Shown here piece by piece: positions 52,358 through 61,100 of a DNA stretch of 64,000 nucleotides. The first letter of the stretch is position 1; each line of letters begins with the position of its first letter. Made by a program: the position numbers and the translations under genes. This stretch comes from CAZQYC01 sp964597495 (GTDB taxonomy: Bacteria > Pseudomonadota > Gammaproteobacteria > Steroidobacterales > Steroidobacteraceae): assembly GCA_964597495.1 (NCBI GenBank), contig CAZQYC010000007.1, positions 1-64,000 on the forward strand. Reading direction: 5' to 3'. The notes beneath the pieces were generated by a model. That model made no database searches. It was not told the origin of the DNA and was given only the letters and a program-made list of their open reading frames with translations.

Positions 52358-53212
52358 ATGCGCCGCCGCCGCGAAGAACCTCTCAATCACGAAGCCTGGG
52401 CCATTCCCTACGGCGATTTGATTACGTTATTGCTCGCGTTCTTCGTGGTGATGTATGCCGTGTCGTCGGTGAACGAGGGAAAGTATCGAGTGTTGTCGGA
52501 TGCGCTCAGCGCGGAATTTCGCGGCGCGCCGAAATCGATGGAGCCGGTGCAGGTCGGAGAGAAGCAAAAGGGGTCCGGTGCGGATATCGCAATCAGCATC
52601 GTGCAGCAGGAAATGCTGCGCGGTCAGCCGCGTGATTTGTTGACGTCGCAACATGAGAAGGCGGTCACCGACCAAGCGGAGAAAGCCGCCGCGGAATTGG
52701 AGCGGGTTGCAAAAGACGTCGAGTCGGCGATGAACAATTTGATCAAGGCCGATTTGTTGGCGGTGCGCCGTCAGGGGTTGTCCGTCGAAGTCGAGGTAAA
52801 GGCGGATATCCTGTTTGGAAGCGGCGCTGCTTCGCTTTCTCCTATGGCAACCGGCGTGCTGGTGCGATTGGCGGAGGCGATAAAACCGTTCGAAAATCCC
52901 GTTCGCGTTGAAGGACATACCGACAACATGCCGATCAACACCGCGGCATTCCCGTCGAATTGGGAGTTGTCGGCAGCACGCGCGGCAAAAGTGGTTCAGT
53001 TGTTCACGAAGCACGGCGTCGATCCCAAGCGCCTTACTGTTATCGGCGTCGGCGACAATCAGCCTATCCAGAGCAATGACACCGCCGAGGGGCGTAATGC
53101 GAATCGCCGTGTGGTGCTGGTTATTTTGGGTACGGACGGATTGCCGCTGGGAAGCGACGGCAAGCTGAGCGGCAAGAACGAACCGCCGGCCCAGGAAGCA
53201 ACTAGCCGCTAG
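52358..53212 (+). CDS. motD: Flagellar motor stator protein, MotB family (MotD)
   Basis: Peptidoglycan-anchored stator subunit (284 aa). A basic N-terminus (MRRRREEP) precedes the single membrane helix with the ion-channel Asp20 (YGDLITLLLAFFVVMYAVSS). The C-terminal OmpA-like domain has VEGHTDNMPINTAAFPSNWE and SARAAKVVQLF. The last codons (Thr-Ser-Arg-stop) are formed by the start of a CTAG heptamer array, so the repeat defines the C-terminus. Confidence 0.94.
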   Translation: MRRRREEPLNHEAWAIPYGDLITLLLAFFVVMYAVSSVNEGKYRVLSDALSAEFRGAPKSMEPVQVGEKQKGSGADIAISIVQQEMLRGQPRDLLTSQHEKAVTDQAEKAAAELERVAKDVESAMNNLIKADLLAVRRQGLSVEVEVKADILFGSGAASLSPMATGVLVRLAEAIKPFENPVRVEGHTDNMPINTAAFPSNWELSAARAAKVVQLFTKHGVDPKRLTVIGVGDNQPIQSNDTAEGRNANRRVVLVILGTDGLPLGSDGKLSGKNEPPAQEATSR

Positions 53213-53349
53213 CTCCTAGCAGCTAGCCAGAGGACATTCCCAGCCGGTGAAGCGCCTGCGGCTGTTCGGCTTTGTCCTGAGAAGAAATAAAAAAGTGAGA
53301 GTCCGTTCTCGATTTCTGGCTAGAAGCTAGCGGCTAGTGGCTAGCGGCT
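53201..53349. repeat. CTAG heptamer inverted-pair element at the motD 3' end
   Basis: The array begins inside motD (its TAG stop is part of CTAGCCGCTAGCTCC). The left arm runs to 53233 and the right arm (53313-53349) starts TTTCTGGCTAG. This is the last member of the family in the window; none is seen in the 10.6 kb that follow. Confidence 0.85.
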
Positions 53350-53457
53350 TCCCACAGGCACGCTTCCTGCTATTCCTCTAAACAACAAACACGGCGTCGA
53401 AAAATTGTCGCCGTCTCATTGGGGCCGATCGATCGGCTCGTTGCATGAGGAGCGGTC

Positions 53458-54075
53458 ATGTCGAACTTGAATTTTTTGTCCTTGGACGTCCTGCTGATTA
53501 CCGGCAGAGCGGTGGCGTTGGTGTCGGCATTGGCGATCTTTGCCTGGGGTTTCAGGCACTGGCGTCGTGCGTCGGAGCGCGATACGCAGCGTGTGTTCGA
53601 ACAATTGGATTTGGTGCGCGCCGATCTGCTCATCATGAAGGAAGTGATGAAAACGGCGGCGCAGCGTGTCGATTCGGCCGCGAAGCAGGTTGCGCATGAT
53701 GTGCGGTTGGCGCCCGCGCAGAATGCCGGCACCCGCGGCTATGAAATCGCCGCACGCCTTGCGCGCAGCGGTGCGCCGAAAGAAGAGCTCATCAAGAGCT
53801 GCGGCATCACGATGCATGAAGCGGAATTGTTGGTTCGTTTGCACGGTCGTTCCGCAGTGCAACCGTCCGTCCCGCAAACGGCCGCCGTTCAAACGAGGGT
53901 GGCAGCGGCGACAGGAGCGGCGACGCCTTCGGTTTCTCCCAAAACCGTTTCTAAGCCGGCGAACGAAAAGAGTACGGAGCAAAACCGCAGCGGGGGCCGC
54001 GCTTCGCAAGCCCAATCCCAAAATCCGCGCGCACCGCAAATGCAAGTTCGCTCCCGCTTAGTCGCGGTGGGTTAG
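53458..54075 (+). CDS. DUF2802 domain protein
   Basis: A 205-aa protein of unknown function commonly found at the end of the che/mot cluster in Pseudomonas-type flagellar loci. One N-terminal membrane helix (GRAVALVSALAIFAWGF, residues of about 16-34) leads into a coiled-coil region and then the DUF2802 domain (GYEIAARLARSGAPKEELIKSCGITMHEAELLVRLHG), which looks like a degenerate helix-turn-helix. The tail is Pro/Ala/Gln-rich. The ATG is preceded by GAGGAG. Confidence 0.85.
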   Translation: MSNLNFLSLDVLLITGRAVALVSALAIFAWGFRHWRRASERDTQRVFEQLDLVRADLLIMKEVMKTAAQRVDSAAKQVAHDVRLAPAQNAGTRGYEIAARLARSGAPKEELIKSCGITMHEAELLVRLHGRSAVQPSVPQTAAVQTRVAAATGAATPSVSPKTVSKPANEKSTEQNRSGGRASQAQSQNPRAPQMQVRSRLVAVG

Positions 54076-54430
54076 TCAAAGGCACGGTTAGCATGGCGGG
54101 CAGCGGAAGCTGGGACCCATGCGTCGAGCATGGTTTGGGACACGGTTTGTCATACATTGCTCGACCTAGAGGCGCCGGAAGTTCATCTCTTATATATATA
54201 GGGTCATCGGCAGGGCCGATTGAATCCTCCTTCGTCGCGTGACCGTCTAAAGCTGGCAGACACCGAGAGTGGGCTTTCTGCATTGCAGATAAACCATATG
54301 GAAGCTTTGTTGTTGCTTGGATAGGGTGCTTCGGGAATGGGCTTATCTACTGACGATGGTCGCTCTCCTATAATCTTCATTCCATTGTCCTCTGCGGACG
54401 CAACTGATTCGGACAGTTGAGAAAAACGAA
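54076..54430. other. 355-nt gap between the flagellar locus and the accessory cluster
   Basis: No gene supported. A short hairpin CCATGC/GCATGG (54117-54133) may end the flagellar transcript, and an A/T run is near 54188-54202. A perfect -10 hexamer TATAAT lies at 54369-54374, about 57 nt before the GNAT gene, without a clear -35 box at the right spacing. Confidence 0.4.
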
Positions 54431-54934
54431 GTGCTCCTACCAGAAAATATTCGCCTCCGGCCGATTCGCGAAGACGATATGCCGTTGCTGCGGCGCATTT
54501 ACGCGAGCACACGCGAATCCGAGCTGGCGCAGGTCGATTGGGCAGCGGCGCAGAAAGAAGCCTTCTTATCCAGTCAGTTCGAGTTGCAGCATCGCTACTA
54601 TCAAACGCATTTTCCGCAGGCGGAATTCCGGATCATTGAATATCTGGGCAACGATGGCGCACAGGATATCGGACGTTGGTATGTCGACCAGCAGGGCCAC
54701 GAACTGCGGCTGATTGACATTGCCTTGTTGCCCGAATGGCGCAATCGAGGCATTGGGTCAGGCCTGTTGAACGGTCTGATTGCAATGGCGGACCGGCTGC
54801 AAAAAGAAATTGTGCTGCATGTCGAGGTTAATAGTCCTGCGCTGTCGCTTTACCTACGAATGGGTTTTGAAACACGCGCCGACAACGGCGTTTATTCCCG
54901 ACTAATGAGATCGCCGCAGCCACTAGCGGCATAA
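54431..54934 (+). CDS. GNAT family N-acetyltransferase
   Basis: A 167-aa acetyltransferase using acetyl-CoA. The beta4-alpha3 block LIDIALLPEWRNRGIGSGLLNGL contains the acyl-CoA pyrophosphate-binding RxxGIG signature, and the C-terminal ending (SLYLRMGFETRADNGVYSRL) is typical of GNAT folds. The substrate is unknown. The start is GTG at 54431. It lies 10 bp upstream of the DUF6916 gene and about 490 bp before the tail-collar gene, suggesting a shared transcript. Confidence 0.85.
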   Translation: MLLPENIRLRPIREDDMPLLRRIYASTRESELAQVDWAAAQKEAFLSSQFELQHRYYQTHFPQAEFRIIEYLGNDGAQDIGRWYVDQQGHELRLIDIALLPEWRNRGIGSGLLNGLIAMADRLQKEIVLHVEVNSPALSLYLRMGFETRADNGVYSRLMRSPQPLAA

Positions 54935-54944
54935 CGACAACACC

Positions 54945-55325
54945 ATGGATCAAATGCCATCGCAGTCTTTATTGAAAGATGCATTACACGAAACATTTCA
55001 TTTGCAAGATGCCAGCGGCGCGATCACGAACGTCGAATTGCTCTCGGTTGATGCCGGAGTTTCCATGAATCAAGACTACGTGTGTTACTCCGCGGTGTTT
55101 GGCCTGCCGGCCGGCGTCTTTGCCGCGCAAGGCACTTATCGCGTGAGTCGCGGCAGCGGTGAGAGTTGGTCGTTGTTTATGGCGCCGATTAAGCCGGATG
55201 CAGAGGGTAATGCGCGAGTGGAGGCGCTCTTCCACTACCGAGCAAAAGCTGTCGCGAGCGCAACGTCTGTTCAGAAACAAAGCGATTCAGAGTTGGAACT
55301 GACGACGATCGGTAGTGATCGGTAA
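54945..55325 (+). CDS. DUF6916 family protein
   Basis: A 126-aa protein of unknown function. The phrasing FHLQDASGAITNVELLSVDAGV, ...VFGLPAGVFAAQGTYRVSR and WSLFMAPIKPDAEGNARVEALFHY matches a small family usually encoded beside tail-collar (MdpB-type) proteins. No signal peptide or membrane segment is visible. I infer partnership with the next gene from repeated co-occurrence that I recall, not from anything proven. Confidence 0.7.
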   Translation: MDQMPSQSLLKDALHETFHLQDASGAITNVELLSVDAGVSMNQDYVCYSAVFGLPAGVFAAQGTYRVSRGSGESWSLFMAPIKPDAEGNARVEALFHYRAKAVASATSVQKQSDSELELTTIGSDR

Positions 55326-55391
55326 TTAGTTAGCAAAAGATCGGTGCGCTATTTGGTCGGTAACGAGCGAGCCGCTGAATATTAACAACGC

Positions 55392-55409
55392 GATGTCCAA
55401 CCGGACATC
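55392..55409 (+). promoter_or_regulatory. Hairpin immediately before the tail-collar ribosome binding site
   Basis: GATGTCC, AACC, GGACATC: a perfect 7-bp stem with a 4-nt loop. It ends 3 nt before GGAGGG, so it could modulate translation of the collar gene. Confidence 0.4.
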
Positions 55410-55423
55410 AATGGAGGGCGACG

Positions 55424-55999
55424 ATGAGCGAGCCGTTTTTAGGTGAAATCCGCATGGTGGGTTTCAATTTCAATCCGCAGGGCTGGGCTTTCTGTCAAGG
55501 GCAGCTGCTGCCCATCGCACAGAATACCGCGCTGTTTTCTTTGCTCGGCACGACCTTCGGCGGCAACGGACAGACTAATTTTGCGCTGCCCGATTTTCGC
55601 GGCCGTTCGCCTGTCGGCATGGGAAACGGTCCGGGCTTAACGCCCATCGTTCAAGGCGAAATGTCCGGCACGGAAAGCACAACGCTGTTGCAAAGCCAAA
55701 TGCCGATTCACACCCACATGGCAACGGCGACATCGACGCTCGCGGTTGGGAGCACAGCCAGTAATCCAGCGTTGGCTCCGTCCGCCACCAATAGTGTCCT
55801 GGCGGCTTCGGGTGCCGGTCCAGGCAGTGCAACGATCTGGTCCGACACGCTGACCGGTCCGGTGGACATTACTAATCCTCAAACCGTCACCGTGACGGTG
55901 ACACCGGCGGGCGGAAGTCAATCGGTACCGCTGCGCAACCCCTATCTCGGCACGAACTTCATCATTGCTTTGGAGGGCATTTTCCCATCGCGAAGCTGA
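55424..55999 (+). CDS. Phage tail-collar domain protein (microcystin-dependent protein/MdpB type)
   Basis: A 191-aa protein with an N-terminal tail-collar domain: FLGEIRMVGFNFNPQGWAFCQGQLLPI, then NTALFSLLGTTFGGNGQTNFALPDFRGRSPVG. The C-terminal part is Thr/Ser/Pro-rich and ends NPYLGTNFIIALEGIFPSR. Such free-standing collar proteins occur in many free-living bacteria without any phage around them and have no settled function. No other phage genes are in this window. Confidence 0.85.
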   Translation: MSEPFLGEIRMVGFNFNPQGWAFCQGQLLPIAQNTALFSLLGTTFGGNGQTNFALPDFRGRSPVGMGNGPGLTPIVQGEMSGTESTTLLQSQMPIHTHMATATSTLAVGSTASNPALAPSATNSVLAASGAGPGSATIWSDTLTGPVDITNPQTVTVTVTPAGGSQSVPLRNPYLGTNFIIALEGIFPSRS

Positions 56000-56014
56000 T
56001 GTCCTCCAACTTAA

Positions 56015-56052
56015 CTCGCCGCATCGACGTTATCGTGCGTTGATGTGGCGAG
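56015..56052. terminator. Hairpin after the tail-collar gene
   Basis: CTCGCCGCATCGACG, an 8-nt loop, CGTTGATGTGGCGAG: 15 pairs, including two G-U if read as RNA. No T-run follows. It may separate the collar and sulfotransferase transcripts. Confidence 0.45.
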
Positions 56053-56110
56053 TGGTCGAGATGAATCGACGGTTAACAATGCTGGCTGATAGTTAAGAGA
56101 TGATTTTATC

Positions 56111-56989
56111 TTGAGTGCTCGGCAGACGTATCACTTCATTTCCGGCTTGCCTCGATCCGGCTCGACGTTGCTGGCGGCGTTGCTGCGTCAAAATTCGCGT
56201 TTTCACGCCGGCATGACCAGCCCGGTCGGGGCCTTATTTTCCGGTATGCTGAATCAATTCAGCGCCGGCAGCGAGTTCGGCCCGGTGATCGATCAATCTA
56301 TGCGTCGCCGTTTGCTGCGTAGTTTGTTCGATACCTATTATGCCGACCAAGAAGACAGAGAGGTTATCTTCGATACCAATCGCCTGTGGTGCGCCAAGCT
56401 TCCGGCGTTGCTCGATTTATTCCCCGGCGCCAAAGTCATTGCCTGCGTGCGCAATGTTGCGTGGGTGATGGATAGCATCGAGCGTCTTTATCGCGGGAAC
56501 CCCTACGAGAATACCAAGCTGTTTAATGATGACATCGAGCGCAACACAGTTTTTAGCCGCATCGATACGCTGGCGCAACGCAATCGCTTGGTCGGTTATT
56601 CCTGGTCCGCCTTGAAGGAAGCCTATTACGGGGAGCATGCGAAGTCGCTGCTATTGGTCGACTACGAATTGCTGGCGCAGGCTCCCGATAAATGCATGCG
56701 GTTGGTTTACGATTTTATCGGCGAAGCGCAGTTCGAGCATGACTTCGACCACGTTCAATACGATGCGCCGGAATTCGATCAGGCGCTCGGTATTTCGGGG
56801 CTGCATAGGGTGCGGTCGAAAGTGGCGATGACTCCACGGCATACGGTACTGCCGCCGGATCTGTTCGCTCAATACGCTGCACTATCGTTTTGGCAGAGCA
56901 GCGACGATAGTGCCGCTAACGTTATTCGTCCAAAGAGCTATAGCGGTCCCGGCCGGTCCGCATCGGACACGAGCAAAGAAACGCGGTGA
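56111..56989 (+). CDS. Sulfotransferase family protein
   Basis: A 292-aa PAPS-dependent sulfotransferase. The 5'-phosphosulfate loop FISGLPRSGSTLLAALLRQN is at residues 8-27, and the 3'-phosphate-binding region follows (VIACVRNVAWVMDSIERLYRG). The start appears to be TTG; no better start is in frame nearby. The acceptor (carbohydrate, peptide Tyr or other) is unknown. It converges with the 2OG oxygenase gene (16 bp between stops). Confidence 0.85.
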   Translation: MSARQTYHFISGLPRSGSTLLAALLRQNSRFHAGMTSPVGALFSGMLNQFSAGSEFGPVIDQSMRRRLLRSLFDTYYADQEDREVIFDTNRLWCAKLPALLDLFPGAKVIACVRNVAWVMDSIERLYRGNPYENTKLFNDDIERNTVFSRIDTLAQRNRLVGYSWSALKEAYYGEHAKSLLLVDYELLAQAPDKCMRLVYDFIGEAQFEHDFDHVQYDAPEFDQALGISGLHRVRSKVAMTPRHTVLPPDLFAQYAALSFWQSSDDSAANVIRPKSYSGPGRSASDTSKETR

Positions 56990-57005
56990 CGAATCAGATG
57001 CTTCG

Positions 57006-57623
57006 TTATTGGAATTTGGGCCCGACAACCCAGACGACTAGAGAGCGGCGAATTCCTTTTGTTACAGGGGTTACTCGATGAATCATGAACGATGGGAAGG
57101 CGATCACCCGGCCTTTAGGTGCTGGGACGATGATCGGTATTTCTTCTCTGCCGCTATTGATTTGAAACTGACCGCCTTCGAAGTCGTCGTTCAAGCAAAG
57201 CGTCAGCGACAGTTTCCTCGATTCGATGTCAGGGGCATGCGATGTGCCGAACTCCATGTCTGCATGCCAATCGTATCGTCCTCTATCCTCGGCACGGTAT
57301 GTGGTGTATTGAAACCACTCATAGCCATTCAGATTGAATCCATAAAACATCTCGTTGCAAGATTGAATCACAAAATTCAATTTATCGAATATCCACGCTG
57401 TATCCGGGCTGCGTGGATGAAATTTCGTATTGGACACCCTGTGAGCTTCGGTTGTTTCCTTTGGGTTTGAACCGAGTGTTTTCCCGCTTTCCGTGCCTGC
57501 CGCTTCGCAGAATTTGACGATGGCGTCGAGTTCTTGAGGTGTGAAGGCGTTATCCCAATAAACCCAAGGTTCGGTCACTCTTGCGCGTTTCCAAGGATTG
57601 TTGCTGATGGCGGCGTATTTCAC
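57006..57623 (-). CDS. 2-oxoglutarate/Fe(II)-dependent oxygenase (prolyl-hydroxylase-like)
   Basis: A 205-aa protein with the HxD...H facial triad: WHAD in the centre and FMIHRVTPV near the C-terminus, followed by the 2OG-binding Arg in IRRSLVVWVVG. The double-stranded beta-helix parts (LSLTLCLNDDFEGGQFQIN) are those of P4H/PKHD-type hydroxylases. It may hydroxylate a protein side chain. It is transcribed toward the sulfotransferase and away from the giant DUF4347 gene, with a 494-nt divergent intergenic region. Confidence 0.82.
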   Translation of the reverse strand: MKYAAISNNPWKRARVTEPWVYWDNAFTPQELDAIVKFCEAAGTESGKTLGSNPKETTEAHRVSNTKFHPRSPDTAWIFDKLNFVIQSCNEMFYGFNLNGYEWFQYTTYRAEDRGRYDWHADMEFGTSHAPDIESRKLSLTLCLNDDFEGGQFQINSGREEIPIIVPAPKGRVIAFPSFMIHRVTPVTKGIRRSLVVWVVGPKFQ

Positions 57624-58117
57624 GAATAGTACTTCCAGAGTGACGTCGAAACGTTAAGTCACGAGCGGTGAGAGCGCAAGTGTTACTCGTCATGTTGTCC
57701 CGGAGTCTTCAATGAATTATTCGCGTCGTCAAAACTATCGTCAGCAAATACCGATTAAATTATTAAGGAAATGTTCGTGGGCGGAGTAGGAAAGTGACTG
57801 ATGCTTTCTCTGCACATCGGATCGAGTGGATCAATTACACTTTCGCAGCTTCGACGCAATTTTTAGATCGACGCTGCATTCGTGACGGAGAACATCGAGC
57901 GCCGCTACAGCGCGATTGCCAATGGGGAGTCAATTATTTCATGGCGTTTATATATACCGTCAATAAGATCAATGCACCCTCTAAGTCGTACACATCGTCA
58001 CAGCGTGGCGGTGTTAGCGGGCCATGTAGCTTCGCTATTTGTTGATCACGACTTGACTGGCGCGGCGTAAGGTAAGCGCAATTCGTTCAAAAGAAGGTTT
58101 TAGTTCGGAGAAACGCG
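57624..58117. other. 494-nt divergent region before the giant DUF4347 gene
   Basis: No gene can be firmly supported. There is a 25-codon frame (57712-57789, beginning MNYSRRQNYRQQ) with CGGAG 8 nt upstream. A second frame (57794-58045, 83 codons, GTG) follows 4 nt later. Neither resembles a known family. The region must also hold the promoters of the two flanking genes. Confidence 0.4.
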
Positions 58118-61100
58118 ATGATAAATCGGCCAGAAGATAAACCAGTCGCGCGCGCCTCAACTACTCTCGCAACGGCGCCGCGGCGGAAAACGGCCTTGAT
58201 GATGGCGCTTGAGCAACGCATCATGTTCGACGGTGCGGCAGTGGCGACCGCAGAAGTCGCAATCGATCACGCGTCGGCACAGCATGTAATTCATCCTGCC
58301 GCTGTGCTAGAGCGCAGTAGCGAGACGCCGGTTAGCAGAGCGGTCACTTCGATCATCGCCAATAATCAACTGCAAAGCTCGTTGGCCAGGCAGGCCTTGG
58401 TTGCAAATCGCACGCAACCGAATACGTTCGAATCCGGTGCGGATGCTCAACGCAGTAACGAGCAGTTGGCTATAGATGCCCCCGCACCGGTCGTCTCGAT
58501 TACCGAAGTGTTAATCGTCGACAGCCGCATCCCCGAATATCAACAGATAGCGAATGCGGCGGCACCGGGCGTTAAAGTGATCGTGTTGGATTTAAACCAG
58601 GATGGGGTGAAGCAAATCGCTGCGGCGCTTAAAGACATGCGCGACATTGACTCCATCAGCATCGTCTCGCACGGAGACACGGGAGTATTGCTACTAGGGA
58701 ATGGCCCGTTGTTTGGCGGCAACCTTGATCAATATGCCGGTGAATTAAAGGCGATTGGCAATGCTTTGAGTGCCGATGGAGATATTTTGCTGTACGGCTG
58801 TACTGTCGGTGCGGGCACGGAAGGGCGGGCTTTCTTGGACGCATTAGCTGCCGCGACGGGCGCTGATATCGGAGCTTCGATCGATGATACCGGTGGTTTA
58901 GCGAAAGGCGGCAATTGGGATTTGGAAATTGCCACCGGTGCAATTAATTACGCCGCAGCGATTAACGACAGCGTGTTGGCCGATTACGATCACCTGTTAG
59001 TCACCACCAGCGTTAGCACCAGAACGGCCTTACAGTCAGCCGTTACGACTGGCAATACCGACAACGTGGACGATGTCATCACCATCACTGGCAATATCAC
59101 CTTTGGATCGAGCTCAGACACGATCGTCATCAATGTAACCGACGGCCATACGATGTCTATCGTCGGTGGTGGGTTCACCTTGAGCGGCAATAACTTGACA
59201 CGAGTGTTGGATGTGGCCTCGTCGGGCGCCGGCTCCGAGGTTGCCATCAGCAACCTCACCATCACCAATGGCTTCTTGACTGGTGCTGGCGGTAATACAC
59301 CCGGCAATGCTACAGGACTCGCTGGAGGTGATTCCCTAGGAGCAGGCATTCGCAATACTGGAATTCTTACGATCACCGGTAGCACCATTACTACGAACAA
59401 AGCAGCTGGCGGCGGTGGCGGTGGTGGTGGCGCCGGCGGCGGTGGCGGCGCGGGCGGTGGTGGCGGTGGGTTTGGTACCACGTCTGGCGGCGCTGGCGGA
59501 ACCAATCCGCCTGCATCGCCGGGCGCCGCGTCTGCCGGTACGGGAGGACGCGGCGCAGGATTTTCCGGTGGCGGAGGAACCATGGGAGGAGCAGGAGGTA
59601 CGACCTCCGGAGGTGCCGGCGGTAGTTATTTTTCTTACACATCTGGCGGCAGCGGAGGCACAGCCAACAATGGCTCCATTAGCATCGGTGGCGGCGGCGG
59701 CGGCGCAGGTTATACCTACGGCGGTGGTCGTGGCGGCAACGCCGTTGGCGCCATTTACAACACAGGCACGCTATCGATATTAAGCAGTTCGATCACTAAT
59801 AACATCGGCGCAGGCGGAGGTGGCGGTGGTGGCGCTGCTCCGGGCAGTGCTCAGAATGGTAACGGTGGCGATGGCGGTTCCGGCACCGGGGCGATTTGGA
59901 ATGCCGGTGGCACGGTGCAGATCGATTCCGCGACCAACACAACGCTTGGGACAGGCAATACTGGCGGAGCGGGTGGGTTCGGTACTGCAACCAAGGGCGG
60001 CAGTTCGAATGGCGCGGCGGGCACGGCAACTTCGCAAATTCTGACCACCAGCGGCGGCACGACCAACACCAGCTACGCCCCGCTCAGTATCACCAGCGCC
60101 ACTTATAACGCCGGCACTGGCGTGCTTGCAGTGACTGCCGCGAATATGACGACCGGGGACACCATTGCGGTCAACAAACTGACGCTTACCGGCGAAGGCG
60201 GCTCGACTTATACATTGACGACCTCCAATGTCACAGCCTCAAGCGCCACGGCATTTTCCGTGACTCTGAACGGCACCGACTTGGCGGCCGTCAATCAGAT
60301 CATCAACAAGAACGGTACGAGTTCGACAGGCGGCACGACCTTCAACTTAGCGGCGGCCGACGACTGGGACGCTAACGTAACCAGTGGCAATACTGCCGAT
60401 GCGACCAATGCGGTCACTGCAAGCAACGTCGCGACGCCGACGATCACCAGCGCGACTTACAATGCATCGACCGGTGCGTTGGTGGTCACCGGCACCGGCC
60501 TTACGCACTTGTCGGGCGCGACGAACGATATTGTCGCGAATAAATTCACGATTACGGGCGAAGGCGGCTCGACGTACACACTGACCGATACCGCGAACGT
60601 CGACACCGCGTCTGGTACCAGTTTCACGTTGACGTTGAGCGCCACCGATTTAGCGGCCGTCAATCAGATCATCAACAAGAACGGCACGAGTTCGACGGGC
60701 GCGACGACGTATAACTTGGCGGCGGCGGAAGATTGGGCGGCGGGCGCCGATGCGGCGGTGACGGTTGCCGATACCACGGGCAACGGCATCACCGCGAGCA
60801 ACGTGGCAGTGCCGACGATCACCAGCGCGACTTACAATGCATCGACCGGTGCGTTGGTGGTCACCGGCACCGGTCTTACGCACTTGTCGGGCGCGACGAA
60901 CGACGTCGTGGCCAACAAGTTTACGTTCACGGGCGAAGGTGGTTCGACGTACACATTGACCGATACCGCGAATGTCGACACGACATCCGGCACTTCATTC
61001 ACACTGACATTGAGTGCGACCGATCGTGCGGCCGTCAATCAGATCATCAACAAGAACGGCACGAGTTCGACAGGCGCGACGACGTACAACTTGGCGGCGG

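Noticed and set aside
5292..53349. CRISPR array interpretation of the CTAG repeats
   Set aside because: Repeats are 7-nt units in inverted pairs with one spacer each, dispersed between genes, with no cas genes in the window.
54204..54512. 102-codon minus-strand frame between the DUF2802 and GNAT genes
   Set aside because: It overlaps the start of the GNAT gene on the opposite strand and resembles no family.
55424..55999. Prophage remnant around the tail-collar gene
   Set aside because: No integrase, capsid, terminase, tail or lysis genes nearby; free-standing collar proteins are common in bacteria without phage.
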